Of a DNA stretch of 64,000 bases, positions 9,580-18,648 are shown piece after piece; the stretch's first letter is position 1; each line of letters starts with the position of its first letter. This stretch comes from Phaeocystidibacter luteus (GTDB taxonomy: Bacteria > Bacteroidota > Bacteroidia > Flavobacteriales > Schleiferiaceae), in contig NZ_WBVO01000002.1 in assembly GCF_008933115.1 (NCBI RefSeq), positions 1 to 64,000 on the forward strand. Direction: 5' to 3'. The translations under genes and the position numbers were made by a program. A model generated the notes under the pieces. That model saw only the letters and a list, made by a program, of their open reading frames with translations. It did not search any database and was not told where the DNA came from.

Positions 9580-10317
9580 CTAGAATTTCATGGTCACAAA
9601 ACTTCCTGGTACGGGGGCTTGCGACAGGACTTCTAGGTTGAGTTCATATAGTCGAGCCGGCTTGTGTACCACTCCCGTTTGCTTTTCGTCGAGTGGAACA
9701 ACCAGCTTCTCTTTCATCACCTTTTTTCTGAAATTTCGCTTGTCGAGCTCGCGGTCTTCAATAGCTTCATAAAGACTTTGCAGCTGGCTCAAAGTGAATT
9801 TCTCAGGAAGCAATTCGAAACCAACTTTTCGGTTTTCGAACTCCTCGCGGAGACGCACAAGTGCGGATTCAGAAATACTGTTGTGGTCGAAGGCTAGTGA
9901 TGGAACTTCGTGGATGTCTTTCCAGAAAACACGTTCGGCAAAGCTGGATGCTTCGGGTGCGAAGTCGTCCATCTTTACAAGTGCATAATATCCGATGGTG
10001 ATAACTCGCGCCTCAGGATTGTCGCGATAACTCTTCAGCCAGTCGAGGTCTTCCACCTGTTTCACACGATTCGGATCACCGAAAGCGTGAAACTGACGAA
10101 GGAAAATCCCCTCAATACCGGTAAGCTCTCGAAGTACACGTGCTGCGGCATCGTCGAGACTCTCATCGTTTAAGACGAGGTCGCCCGGAAGCGCAAGATG
10201 ACCTGGCTTGCCATCTACAGGCTTTTGCTCAATCAGCAGTACTTTTAGAGATTGAGTGTCGAAACCAAATACAACACAGTCAACCGATACGTTAGGATTT
10301 ATCACGTGCTCAGACAT
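9580..10317 (-). CDS. NrtR/AraR-type NUDIX-domain transcriptional regulator
   Basis: A 245-residue protein with an N-terminal NUDIX fold (about 10-145) and a C-terminal winged-helix part (about 160-235; FTLSQLQSLYEAIEDRELDKRNFRKK is the usual recognition stretch). The NUDIX box is degenerate: the segment DESLDDAAARVLRELTG lacks the REUxEE metal-binding glutamates, having RVLREL instead. Loss of catalysis with retention of the fold is the hallmark of regulators such as Bacteroides AraR and some NrtR proteins, where the fold senses a metabolite. The gene heads an amylase operon, diverges from the pfkA-gapA-maltose phosphorylase operon, and shares the intergenic space with the AAGTGTA-N5-TACACTT palindrome. 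It is therefore the best candidate for the maltodextrin regulator here; the effector is unknown. Confidence 0.8.
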   Translation of the reverse strand: MSEHVINPNVSVDCVVFGFDTQSLKVLLIEQKPVDGKPGHLALPGDLVLNDESLDDAAARVLRELTGIEGIFLRQFHAFGDPNRVKQVEDLDWLKSYRDNPEARVITIGYYALVKMDDFAPEASSFAERVFWKDIHEVPSLAFDHNSISESALVRLREEFENRKVGFELLPEKFTLSQLQSLYEAIEDRELDKRNFRKKVMKEKLVVPLDEKQTGVVHKPARLYELNLEVLSQAPVPGSFVTMKF

Positions 10318-10405
10318 TTTTCCTGGAATTTCCGCTAAGATACAACCTCAGTTGTGCCTTGAGAACCAGAACAGATAACATCAAATTTCGACCAAGTTAC
10401 GCAAT

Positions 10406-10430
10406 AAGTGTCAATTTTACACTAAGTTTG
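10406..10430 (+). promoter_or_regulatory. pfkA operon promoter overlapping regulon palindrome
   Basis: AAGTGTC-N5-TACACTA (10406-10424) is a near-perfect copy of the regulon palindrome. Its right arm overlaps a perfect -7 box TAAGTTTG (10423-10430), 24 bases before the pfkA start codon. A protein bound here would cover the promoter, which favours repression at this site. The palindrome also lies 88 bases upstream of the divergent regulator gene, so autoregulation is possible. Confidence 0.75.
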
Positions 10431-10454
10431 TCTTTCCTCGAACAAATCAACCCT

Positions 10455-11438
10455 ATGGCCAAAGCAATTAAATCAATCGCTGTACTTACATCTGGAGGGG
10501 ATGCACCCGGCATGAACGCTGCCATTCGCGCAGTGGTCCGCACGTCCATTTTCTACGAAAAGAGAGTGTTTGGGGTTCGTCGTGGTTACGACGGATTGAT
10601 TGAAGGGGATATGGAAGAGCTCAACACCAAGTCGGTAAAAAACATCCTGAACCTCGGCGGTACGTTTTTAAAGTCTGCCCGAAGTGAAGAGTTTAGAACC
10701 GATGAAGGTCAACAAAAGGCCTACGAGCAACTTCAAAAGCACGAAATCGATGCGTTGGTTGTCATTGGAGGTAACGGAACGTTCACGGGCGCGCATCGCT
10801 TCTATGAAAAGTTCGGTGTTCCTGTTGTTGGAATTCCGGGGACGATTGACAATGACCTGTTCGGCACGGATTACACGTTGGGTTTTGATACCGCGACGAA
10901 TACGGTTGTCGATTGTATTGATAAAATTCGCGATACAGCCTCTTCACATAACCGTCTTTTCTTCGTAGAAGTGATGGGAAGAGATGCTGGGTTTATCGCC
11001 ATGAATACCGCCGTTGCTACGGGTGCACTCGACGTTATTTTGCCGGAAGAGAACAAGACGTTTGACGATCTTTTCGGTGAAATAGAACGAGGTGCAAGTC
11101 GAAGAAAGACTTCGAACATCGTAGTAGTGGCAGAAGGAAATAAACTGGGGAATAGCTTCGAAATAGCCGAAAAGGTGAAAGCGCACTTTCCTCAACTCGA
11201 TACCAAGGTGACGATACTCGGACACTTACAACGCGGCGGAGCGCCTTCGTGCTTCGATCGTGTAACGGCCAGTAAGCTCGGCCTGGCAGCAGTGGAAGGC
11301 CTGCTGAACGGAAGAGCAGACGTGATGGTCGGAATAGTAGACAGTGAACTCACCTACACATTCCTGCAACAAGCAGTAATGAATAAGGCTCAGCTCGATC
11401 CTGAAATGTTACGAATCTCTAAAATCTTAGCTATCTAA
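10455..11438 (+). CDS. pfkA: ATP-dependent 6-phosphofructokinase
   Basis: A 327-residue cytoplasmic enzyme that phosphorylates fructose 6-phosphate to fructose 1,6-bisphosphate. The start is taken at 10455 ([21 protein letters not shown]) because the open frame before it contains the promoter and operator. Family motifs are clear: the nucleotide-binding [18 protein letters not shown], the [11 protein letters not shown] loop, the catalytic [10 protein letters not shown] with the base Asp, MGRDAGFIA, and the late [15 protein letters not shown]. Length fits bacterial PfkA (about 320). It is the first gene of a nine-gene plus-strand operon and its stop overlaps the gapA start (TAATG). Linking it to maltose breakdown places upper glycolysis under the same operator. 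Confidence 0.96.
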   Translation: MAKAIKSIAVLTSGGDAPGMNAAIRAVVRTSIFYEKRVFGVRRGYDGLIEGDMEELNTKSVKNILNLGGTFLKSARSEEFRTDEGQQKAYEQLQKHEIDALVVIGGNGTFTGAHRFYEKFGVPVVGIPGTIDNDLFGTDYTLGFDTATNTVVDCIDKIRDTASSHNRLFFVEVMGRDAGFIAMNTAVATGALDVILPEENKTFDDLFGEIERGASRRKTSNIVVVAEGNKLGNSFEIAEKVKAHFPQLDTKVTILGHLQRGGAPSCFDRVTASKLGLAAVEGLLNGRADVMVGIVDSELTYTFLQQAVMNKAQLDPEMLRISKILAI

Positions 11439-12430
11439 TGAAGAAGATTGCAATCAATGGATTTGGTCGTATCGGTCGACTGACATTCAGAAACCTCCTC
11501 CAAAAGGATGGATTGGAAGTAGTAGCCATCAATGACCTAACGGCTACCTCCGTACTCGCACATTTGTTGAAGTACGACACCGCCCATGGTAAATTCCCTG
11601 GAACGGTAGAAGCTACAGAGGACAGTCTTATCGTAAACGGTAAGTCTATCCGCGTTTATGCTCAACGCGATCCCGAAGCCTTGCCTTGGGGTGAGCTAGG
11701 AGTGGATGTGGTACTCGAATCAACCGGCATTTTTAGAGATGCCGAAGGTATGGGTAAGCATATCAAAGCTGGAGCGAAACGAGTAGCGCTTAGTGCGCCT
11801 GCAAGCGGACCTTTGAAAACTGTTGTACTTGGAGTAAACGACGAAGAGCTGACCGCAGAGGATACGCTCTTTTCAAACGCGAGTTGCACCACAAACTGCC
11901 TCGCTCCAATGGCCAAAGTGTTGAACGACAACTTTGGAATTGTACGCGGGTACATGACCACGGTTCACGCGTATACGGCCGATCAAAACCTGCAAGACGG
12001 TCCACACAAAGACCTTCGCAGAGCACGTGCCGCAGCACAGAGCATTATTCCAACATCCACCGGAGCTGCAAAGGCCGTGGGATTAGTTTTGCCTGAGTTA
12101 AAAGGTAAGCTAGACGGATACGCGATGCGCGTTCCAACAATTACAGGTAGTGCCACCGACCTCACCGTAGAATTGGCAAAAGAAGTTACGGCAGAGGAAA
12201 TCAACGCGGCTATGAAAGCTGCGGCTGAGGGTCCACTTAAGGGTATTCTAGAGTATACAACCGATCCAATCGTGTCTGCAGACATTGTTGGCAACGGACA
12301 TTCATGCATCTTTGACAGTGATATCACCTCTGCCAACGGCAAGCTCGTGAAAGTGCTAGGATGGTATGATAATGAAGCGGGCTATTCTGCGAGAATGGCC
12401 GATATGGTAGAGCGCGCGGCTAATTTATAG
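11438..12430 (+). CDS. gapA: Type I glyceraldehyde-3-phosphate dehydrogenase
   Basis: A 330-residue NAD-linked glycolytic enzyme converting glyceraldehyde 3-phosphate to 1,3-bisphosphoglycerate. The N-terminal Rossmann motif [16 protein letters not shown] and Asp34-type cofactor site (AINDLT), the catalytic [17 protein letters not shown] (Cys about 150) and the His region [24 protein letters not shown] are intact, as is the C-terminal [16 protein letters not shown]. Length is typical. It is translationally coupled to pfkA by a one-base stop/start overlap and followed after 24 bases by the sugar kinase gene. A separate housekeeping gap copy may exist elsewhere; that cannot be seen here. Confidence 0.97.
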   Translation: MKKIAINGFGRIGRLTFRNLLQKDGLEVVAINDLTATSVLAHLLKYDTAHGKFPGTVEATEDSLIVNGKSIRVYAQRDPEALPWGELGVDVVLESTGIFRDAEGMGKHIKAGAKRVALSAPASGPLKTVVLGVNDEELTAEDTLFSNASCTTNCLAPMAKVLNDNFGIVRGYMTTVHAYTADQNLQDGPHKDLRRARAAAQSIIPTSTGAAKAVGLVLPELKGKLDGYAMRVPTITGSATDLTVELAKEVTAEEINAAMKAAAEGPLKGILEYTTDPIVSADIVGNGHSCIFDSDITSANGKLVKVLGWYDNEAGYSARMADMVERAANL

Positions 12431-12454
12431 TCGCCTTAATTTAACAGATACCGC

Positions 12455-13330
12455 ATGATTTTTATCGCAGAGAGCGGATCTACGAAATGCGATTGGGTAC
12501 TTATCAATCGCGAAGGTGAAGAAGTTGGGCGTTGGAACACAATGGGTTTCAACCCCTACTTCCATTCTTCAGATTTGATCCGACATAAATTGTCGCAAGA
12601 AAAAGGAATGGTTGCCCACGCCTTAGATATAGTCAAGGTGTGGTTCTACGGTGCTGGATGCTCCACCGCCGAATTGCAACAAGTGGTGATTGAGGGATTA
12701 CAACAGGTTTTCCCAAATGCAGATGTGAATGTAGACCATGACCTCAATGCTGCGGCTTTCGCGCTTTACGACGGCAAGCCAGAAATTGCATGTATTCTGG
12801 GAACGGGAAGCAACAGTTGCTATTTCGACGGGGTGAACGTGCGCGAAGAAGTTCCCGCATTGGCCTATGTACTAGGCGATGAAGGTTCTGCAAGCTGGAT
12901 TGGAAAGCGACTTGTAGCCGATTTTCTGTACAAGCGTCTTCCTGCAGATTTGCACGACGCCTTTGAAGACACCTACCGAACGTCCAAGAACGAAATCATC
13001 ACCAAAGTTTACAACGAGCCTCACGCCAACGTTTACCTAGCAGGTTATTCCCGATTTGCCGGGGATCATGCAGGTCACCAGTGGATTAGAGCCATCGTTG
13101 CCAACGGCTTCGCCAAGTTCATCGATATTCATGTTGGCTGTTTCGAAGAAGCTGCCGATGCGGAGGTGAACTTCGTAGGCTCTGTTGCCAAACAGTTCGA
13201 GGATATCCTCCGAAATGAGGTGTCAAAAGCCGGATTCACCTACGGCAGAACTCAAGCCAAACCCGTAAACCTTCTTGTCAAATATCACCTCGAACGCCTA
13301 AAAGTGCTCGAAGACCTAAACAAGGTATGA
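12455..13330 (+). CDS. BadF/BadG/NAGK-type sugar kinase, likely glucokinase
   Basis: A 291-residue ASKHA-fold kinase of the BadF/BadG/BcrA/BcrD and N-acetylglucosamine kinase family. The first phosphate loop is IAESGSTKCDW, the second ACILGTGSNSCYFDG (about 108-122), with the metal-site DHDLNAAAFALYD and GDEGSASWIGKRL between and after them. Homologues in Bacteroidota are usually named N-acetylglucosamine kinase. In this operon, however, a GH65 phosphorylase and several amylases would release free glucose, so glucose is the more likely substrate (inference). Its stop codon overlaps the next start (ATGA), which couples it to beta-phosphoglucomutase. Confidence 0.8.
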   Translation: MIFIAESGSTKCDWVLINREGEEVGRWNTMGFNPYFHSSDLIRHKLSQEKGMVAHALDIVKVWFYGAGCSTAELQQVVIEGLQQVFPNADVNVDHDLNAAAFALYDGKPEIACILGTGSNSCYFDGVNVREEVPALAYVLGDEGSASWIGKRLVADFLYKRLPADLHDAFEDTYRTSKNEIITKVYNEPHANVYLAGYSRFAGDHAGHQWIRAIVANGFAKFIDIHVGCFEEAADAEVNFVGSVAKQFEDILRNEVSKAGFTYGRTQAKPVNLLVKYHLERLKVLEDLNKV

Positions 13331-13977
13331 TAGAAGGAATTATTTTCGACCTCGACGGTGTGATTGTCGATACGGCCAAGTACCACTTCCAAGCATGGAA
13401 GCGCATGGCAGCCGAACTCGGCGTTAATTTCACCGAAGTAGAAAACGAACAACTGAAAGGCGTGAGCCGACGCGGATCTATCGATAAGATTCTCAATTGG
13501 GGAGGAATTTCACTTTCCGAAGAGGAAATCGAGAAATGGATGCGCATTAAAAATGAATGGTACCTCGAGTATGTTGCGGGAATGCAACCCAGCGAGATAC
13601 TCCCGGGTGCCGATAGAATCATTGCAGAAGCGAAATCGCTTGGACTAAAGGTCAGCCTCGGTTCTGCCTCAAAGAATTCTCGGTTTATTCTCGAGAAGGT
13701 CAATCTCATTGATCAATTTGACGCCATTGTTGACGGTACAGTGGTGTCTGCTTCTAAACCAGATCCAGAGGTGTTCCTCACAGGAGCCAAGCAACTTGGA
13801 CTGGAACCCAGCAAGTGCCTTGTTTTTGAAGATGCCGTGGCCGGCGTTCAAGCCGCCAACAATGGCAATATGAAGGTGATAGGCGTGGGAGACTCCACAA
13901 TCCTTGCAGAAGCAACCCTTACTTTTCCGAACTTGGAGAATGTAAGACTCAAAGAAGACATCATCGATAAAATCTAA
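13327..13977 (+). CDS. pgmB: Beta-phosphoglucomutase (HAD family)
   Basis: A 216-residue HAD-superfamily enzyme that converts beta-glucose 1-phosphate to glucose 6-phosphate. All core motifs are present: FDLDGVIVDTAKYHFQAWK with the DxD pair at residues 8 and 10 and the beta-PGM-specific T-x-x-x-H-x-x-A-W, LKGVSR in the cap, the GSASKNS motif II, and KPDPEVFLTGA followed by VFEDAVAGVQAANN. Length matches the family (about 220). It overlaps the sugar kinase by four bases and is followed after eight bases by the GH65 phosphorylase that makes its substrate. The adjacency makes the assignment firm. Confidence 0.95.
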   Translation: MIEGIIFDLDGVIVDTAKYHFQAWKRMAAELGVNFTEVENEQLKGVSRRGSIDKILNWGGISLSEEEIEKWMRIKNEWYLEYVAGMQPSEILPGADRIIAEAKSLGLKVSLGSASKNSRFILEKVNLIDQFDAIVDGTVVSASKPDPEVFLTGAKQLGLEPSKCLVFEDAVAGVQAANNGNMKVIGVGDSTILAEATLTFPNLENVRLKEDIIDKI

Positions 13978-13985
13978 TCCAGTTC

Positions 13986-16304
13986 ATGGAGAAGCGTTAC
14001 CTCGAAATCGACGAATGGAAGATTGTTGAGAAGGAATGGAATCCCGACAATCACATGAAGAGCGAAAGTATCTTCAGTATCGGTAATGGCCGAATGGGCC
14101 AACGCGCCAATTTCGAAGAAAACTATAGCGGCAAAACCCTTCAAGGAAGCTACGTGGCCGGCGTCTATTATCCAGATAAGACCAAAGTGGGTTGGTGGAA
14201 GAACGGTTACCCAGAGTACTTCGCCAAAGTGCTCAATTCCGTAAACTGGATTGGTATGGACGTGAAAGTGGAGGGAGAATCACTCGACCTCAATACCTGT
14301 AAAGTGAGCGAGTTTACCCGCGAGCTCGACATGCAACACGGCCTACTTACGCGTTCTTTCGAAGCCGAGTTTAGCACCGGAAAGCGAATTCGCGTGGAGG
14401 CTCAACGCTTCCTTAGCCTAGTCGCTGATGAGGTCGGCGCCATCTCATATTCCATCACTCCCCTGAACTTCGTGGGCACCATTACCGTGGTTCCATACCT
14501 CGATTTTGATGTTGAAAACCACGATGCCAACTGGGAAGAAAAGTTCTGGGCACCCGTAGAGGAAAAAGTTGCCGCTCAAAAAGGCACGGTTACGGCAAAG
14601 ACCAAAAAACTCGACTTCCACGTAAGTGCCGCTATGCGCTTTGAAGTGTACGAGGGCGGTAATCACATTACACTTTATCCAGAAACTGAAAAGCGCGAAA
14701 AGTTCGTTTCTAACACGGTCGACCTCAAGGTAGAGCAGGGCAAAACCTACACGATTTACAAGTATGCCGGAATTACTTCCAGCATGAATTATGCGGTGGC
14801 TACGCTCTCAACTACGGCCGACGAGCGTGCGAGCACAGCTATGAGAAGAGGCTATTCCACGCTTCTAGAAGAACATAAAAACGCATGGCTTGAGAAGTGG
14901 TCAACCGCCGATATCGTAATTGACGGTGATCCAGCCGCTCAGCAAGCCATTCGATTCAACATTTTCCACCTTTTTCAAACCTTTACAGGCGTAGATCCTC
15001 GATTGAACATTGGTCCGAAAGGATTTACAGGCGAGAAGTACGGTGGTTCAACTTATTGGGACACGGAGGCTTATTGTCTGCCATTCTACCTCAGCACCAC
15101 TGGACCCGAAGTGGCGAGAAATCTTCTCATCTATCGGTATAAACACCTGAATAAGGCCATCGAAAATGCCCAAAAGCTTGGCTTCACAAATGGAGCGGCG
15201 CTTTATCCGATGGTGACGATGAACGGTGAAGAATGCCACAACGAGTGGGAAATTACTTTTGAAGAGATTCACCGAAACGGTGCCATCGCCTACGCGATTT
15301 ACAACTATGTTCGTCAGACGCTCGACCGAGAATACCTCCAGGAATACGGATTCGAAGTGCTTCTCGGCATCAGCCGATTCTGGGCACAACGTGTGAATTG
15401 GAGCGAAGCGAAGGGCAAATTTGTGATGCTTGGGGTGACAGGGCCAAACGAGTATGAAAACAACATCAACAATAACTTCTATACCAATAAAATGGCCATT
15501 TGGACCATGGGGTATACGCTTGAGGTTATTGAGTATTTGAAGGCTAACCACGCCGACAAATACGAGGCACTTGTTGCTAAAACGAACTTCGACGAAAGCA
15601 CGGAGACCGCACATTGGTCAAATGTGATTGAAAAGATTGAACTGCCATTTGACGAGAAGCGAGAGGTATATCTGCAACAAGATGGCTTCTTGGATAAAGA
15701 ACTTCGTTCGGCCGACTCGTTGGATGACAGTGAGCGCCCGATTAACCAGCACTGGAGTTGGGATAGAATCTTGCGGTCTTGTTTCATCAAACAGGCCGAT
15801 GTTTTGCAAGGCTTGTATTTCTTCGAGCATGAATACGATCTAGATACACTCAAGCGAAACTTTGACTTCTACGAGCCAATGACGGTTCACGAAAGCTCGC
15901 TTTCCCCTTGTGTACACGTAATTCTTGCTTCCCGCATTGGTTATGGTGAGAAAGCCTACGAATTGTACTTGCGTACTTCTCGACTTGACATCGACGATTA
16001 CAACCGCGAGGTGCACGAAGGCTTGCATATTACCAGTATGGCCGGCACTTGGATGTCTGTTGTACAGGGCTTTGGTGGGATGAAAATCGTAGATGAAAAG
16101 CTACACTTTGAGCCATTGCTGCCAGAAGGATGGAACTCGTTGAACTTTACCATTCGTTGGCGTGATGCGGTACTCAAAGTGACCATTGATGGTGACAATT
16201 TCTCTGTGGAGAATGTTTCTGAGGCTTCAGCGGAATTCTATTTCAAAAATGAAGCGCACACGATTTCCGCGAATAGCAGCACATCCATTGCTTTAAGTGC
16301 ATAA
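13986..16304 (+). CDS. GH65 maltose phosphorylase-type enzyme
   Basis: A 772-residue cytoplasmic glycoside phosphorylase of family GH65. It would cleave maltose with phosphate to give beta-glucose 1-phosphate and glucose. The N-terminal super-sandwich (WKIVEKEWNPDNHMKSESIF, SIGNGRMGQRANFEE) is followed by the (alpha/alpha)6 barrel. FTGEKYGGSTYWDTEAYCLP is the conserved substrate-site segment, and VTGPNEYENNINNNFYTN holds the general acid Glu (about 489). C-terminal beta segments are complete. Length fits maltose, kojibiose and trehalose phosphorylases alike (about 750-780). Maltose is chosen because of the linked beta-PGM and amylases; kojibiose or trehalose activity cannot be excluded. Confidence 0.9.
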   Translation: MEKRYLEIDEWKIVEKEWNPDNHMKSESIFSIGNGRMGQRANFEENYSGKTLQGSYVAGVYYPDKTKVGWWKNGYPEYFAKVLNSVNWIGMDVKVEGESLDLNTCKVSEFTRELDMQHGLLTRSFEAEFSTGKRIRVEAQRFLSLVADEVGAISYSITPLNFVGTITVVPYLDFDVENHDANWEEKFWAPVEEKVAAQKGTVTAKTKKLDFHVSAAMRFEVYEGGNHITLYPETEKREKFVSNTVDLKVEQGKTYTIYKYAGITSSMNYAVATLSTTADERASTAMRRGYSTLLEEHKNAWLEKWSTADIVIDGDPAAQQAIRFNIFHLFQTFTGVDPRLNIGPKGFTGEKYGGSTYWDTEAYCLPFYLSTTGPEVARNLLIYRYKHLNKAIENAQKLGFTNGAALYPMVTMNGEECHNEWEITFEEIHRNGAIAYAIYNYVRQTLDREYLQEYGFEVLLGISRFWAQRVNWSEAKGKFVMLGVTGPNEYENNINNNFYTNKMAIWTMGYTLEVIEYLKANHADKYEALVAKTNFDESTETAHWSNVIEKIELPFDEKREVYLQQDGFLDKELRSADSLDDSERPINQHWSWDRILRSCFIKQADVLQGLYFFEHEYDLDTLKRNFDFYEPMTVHESSLSPCVHVILASRIGYGEKAYELYLRTSRLDIDDYNREVHEGLHITSMAGTWMSVVQGFGGMKIVDEKLHFEPLLPEGWNSLNFTIRWRDAVLKVTIDGDNFSVENVSEASAEFYFKNEAHTISANSSTSIALSA

Positions 16305-16311
16305 AATCTGA

Positions 16312-18645
16312 ATGATGAAAAAGGCCTACCTCATACTTCCAGTTCTTGCGCTTGCAGCGTGTCAATCTGAACCCAAACTCCCGGCGGTAAATCAGCCTGC
16401 CGAGTCAGCAATTGTTGGGTTAGCTACACCAGTTCAATTGCGTGGAACAGGGGTGACCGAGGTGCACCTGGGCGATTACATCAATCCGGAAAAAATTGAT
16501 TCGTTCTACCTGCCTGCAGAGGTGAGCGCTTCGAATATTGATCCAGACCAACGCATTATTGGAATAGAGCCGGAGCCAACACTCGGTATGGAAACCTTCA
16601 TGCGCGTTTTCGCGGATGGGCAGCCGTACGACATCATCATTCACCGTTCTAGAAAGGTGCCAGTTGAAGTGAGAATTCCAGCCGACTTGTTCGATGGGAC
16701 AGTGACCATCTTCGGTAGCTTCAATGCGTGGAATCGCACATCGGATACGATGGTTCTAGAAGGAGACGATCTTGTGTATCGAAGCGAATTTCAACCTGGC
16801 GTTCAGGAGTACAAGTTCTTCGTAAACGATGTAGAATACACTGATCCCAATGCGGAGCAGGTGTCCAACGGCATGGGCGGTTTTAATTCCGTTCTCGAAG
16901 TGAAGCCAAGGGGAGAAAAACCCGAACCAATTCGCGCAATTGGCTACGAAGAAGGGACCGTTTATCTCAATGCCCTTCCTGAAAGTCAGGACTTGAAAGT
17001 ACTTTGGGATAATCAGCTTCTTCCAGAAGAGTATATCCATCACGGTGCAGATTCCATTGCAGTGAGAATTCCGTCCAACGCCGCGCAGATCAACCGATCG
17101 ACGCTGCGCTTTTTCTCATCAAATGAAGCAGAGTGGGCTAGAGAACTCCGCATTCCTCTTGCTGCAGGAAAACCGATCATGAACGCACAGAACGTGAAAC
17201 GTCAGGATTGGAGCTCCGCGCGCATGTACTTCATCATGATCGATAGATTTGCCAATGGAGATACGGCGAACGACGAGCCACTAAACGACCCCGAAGTTCT
17301 GCCTCAATGCGATTACCGTGGAGGAGACATCGCCGGCGTATTAGAGAAATTGAGAGAGGGATATTTTGACAAGCTTGGAGTGAACACCATTTGGCTGTCC
17401 CCAATTACGCAAAACCCAACGGATGCTTGGGGACTTTGGGACAAGGGTGGCGTTCGCACGAAATTCTCAGGATATCACGGCTATTGGCCTATTTCAAACA
17501 CACAAATCGATTACCGTTTTGGAGACCCCGAGGTGCTCAAAACGCTTATTGACGAAGCCCACGCGAAGGGCTACAACGTGTTGCTCGATTATGTGGCAAA
17601 TCACGTTCATCAAAGTCACCCTATTTACCAGGAACATCCGGAGTGGGCGACCGACCTGTACTTGCCCGACGGAAGCCTTAATACGGAAAGATGGGACGAC
17701 CATCGCTTGACGACTTGGTTCGACAACCACCTTCCGACCCTTGACCTTAGAAAGCCAGAGGTGGTTGAGCCCATGACGGATTCGGCATTGGTTTGGCTTA
17801 CAGATTTTGAGTTCGACGGATTCCGTCATGATGCAACCAAGCACATCGACCTGATCTTCTGGCGGACGTTAACCCACAAAGTGCACGAGCGTGTAAACCG
17901 TCCGATTTACCAAATTGGTGAGACTTACGGCTCTGCCGAGCTCATCGCGAGTTACTTGTCTACCGGCATGTTGAATGCTCAGTTTGACTTCAACGCATAC
18001 GATGCTATCCTCAATGTTATTGCCGATGAGAGCATACCGATGGAGCGCGTTGTAGATGTGATGAACGCGAGCTGGGACTGGTATGGGCAGCACAATACCA
18101 TGGGGTATATTTCGGGGAACCAAGACCGTTCAAGATTCATTTCTATCGCCAGTGGAGATGTTCTTCTAAGTGAAGATCAAAAGCTCGCGGGGTATACTCG
18201 CGACATTGGCAAACCACAATCCACAGCATATCAACAACTGCTATTGCTGCACGTATTTAACCATTCGATTCCAGGAATTCCGGTGATTTATTACGGTGAT
18301 GAATACGGTTCGCCAGGCGCGAATGACCCAGACAATAGAAGGATGATGAAGTTTGGCGAACTCGATTCTGACGAGAAGTCGCTGCGCGATGAGGTATCGG
18401 TCCTCGAGGATGTCCGCGCCAGCGAAATGGCACTCATTTACGGATCGGCAGAAATTGAAGCTATCAGTGAATCACTTCTTCACATTCGAAGAGAATATCT
18501 GGGAACAACAATCGATATCTACATCAATCGCTCAAAAGATGCGGTTGAAATTCCAGCGGAAGCTGGTGCAGAAGTATTATTCGGACAAGAACTAGAAAAC
18601 AACATGCTACCGGCATTGTCTGCCATCATGCTTAAAAAATCATAA
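16312..18645 (+). CDS. GH13 lipoprotein, SusA/neopullulanase-like
   Basis: A 777-residue lipoprotein alpha-glucan hydrolase: signal with lipobox LALAACQS (Cys17). An N-terminal beta domain and a CBM48-like module (VTIFGSFNAWNRTSDT, about 140) precede the GH13 barrel (about 300-700). Catalytic residues are nucleophile Asp in FDGFRHDATKHID (about 506), acid/base Glu in YQIGETYGSAEL (about 538) and the third Asp in SGNQDRSRF (about 602). The last motif has Gln where most GH13 enzymes have His (NHD), as in some SusA-like enzymes. It is probably periplasmic-facing and cuts imported maltodextrins to maltose and glucose. It starts 7 bases after the GH65 gene and ends 3 bases before the next amylase. 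Confidence 0.9.
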   Translation: MMKKAYLILPVLALAACQSEPKLPAVNQPAESAIVGLATPVQLRGTGVTEVHLGDYINPEKIDSFYLPAEVSASNIDPDQRIIGIEPEPTLGMETFMRVFADGQPYDIIIHRSRKVPVEVRIPADLFDGTVTIFGSFNAWNRTSDTMVLEGDDLVYRSEFQPGVQEYKFFVNDVEYTDPNAEQVSNGMGGFNSVLEVKPRGEKPEPIRAIGYEEGTVYLNALPESQDLKVLWDNQLLPEEYIHHGADSIAVRIPSNAAQINRSTLRFFSSNEAEWARELRIPLAAGKPIMNAQNVKRQDWSSARMYFIMIDRFANGDTANDEPLNDPEVLPQCDYRGGDIAGVLEKLREGYFDKLGVNTIWLSPITQNPTDAWGLWDKGGVRTKFSGYHGYWPISNTQIDYRFGDPEVLKTLIDEAHAKGYNVLLDYVANHVHQSHPIYQEHPEWATDLYLPDGSLNTERWDDHRLTTWFDNHLPTLDLRKPEVVEPMTDSALVWLTDFEFDGFRHDATKHIDLIFWRTLTHKVHERVNRPIYQIGETYGSAELIASYLSTGMLNAQFDFNAYDAILNVIADESIPMERVVDVMNASWDWYGQHNTMGYISGNQDRSRFISIASGDVLLSEDQKLAGYTRDIGKPQSTAYQQLLLLHVFNHSIPGIPVIYYGDEYGSPGANDPDNRRMMKFGELDSDEKSLRDEVSVLEDVRASEMALIYGSAEIEAISESLLHIRREYLGTTIDIYINRSKDAVEIPAEAGAEVLFGQELENNMLPALSAIMLKKS

Positions 18646-18648
18646 CCT

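Noticed and set aside
18100-18140. Inactivating change (NQD for NHD) in the SusA-like amylase
   Set aside because: The catalytic Asp is retained and Gln at this place is seen in some active SusA-like enzymes, so loss of function is not supported.
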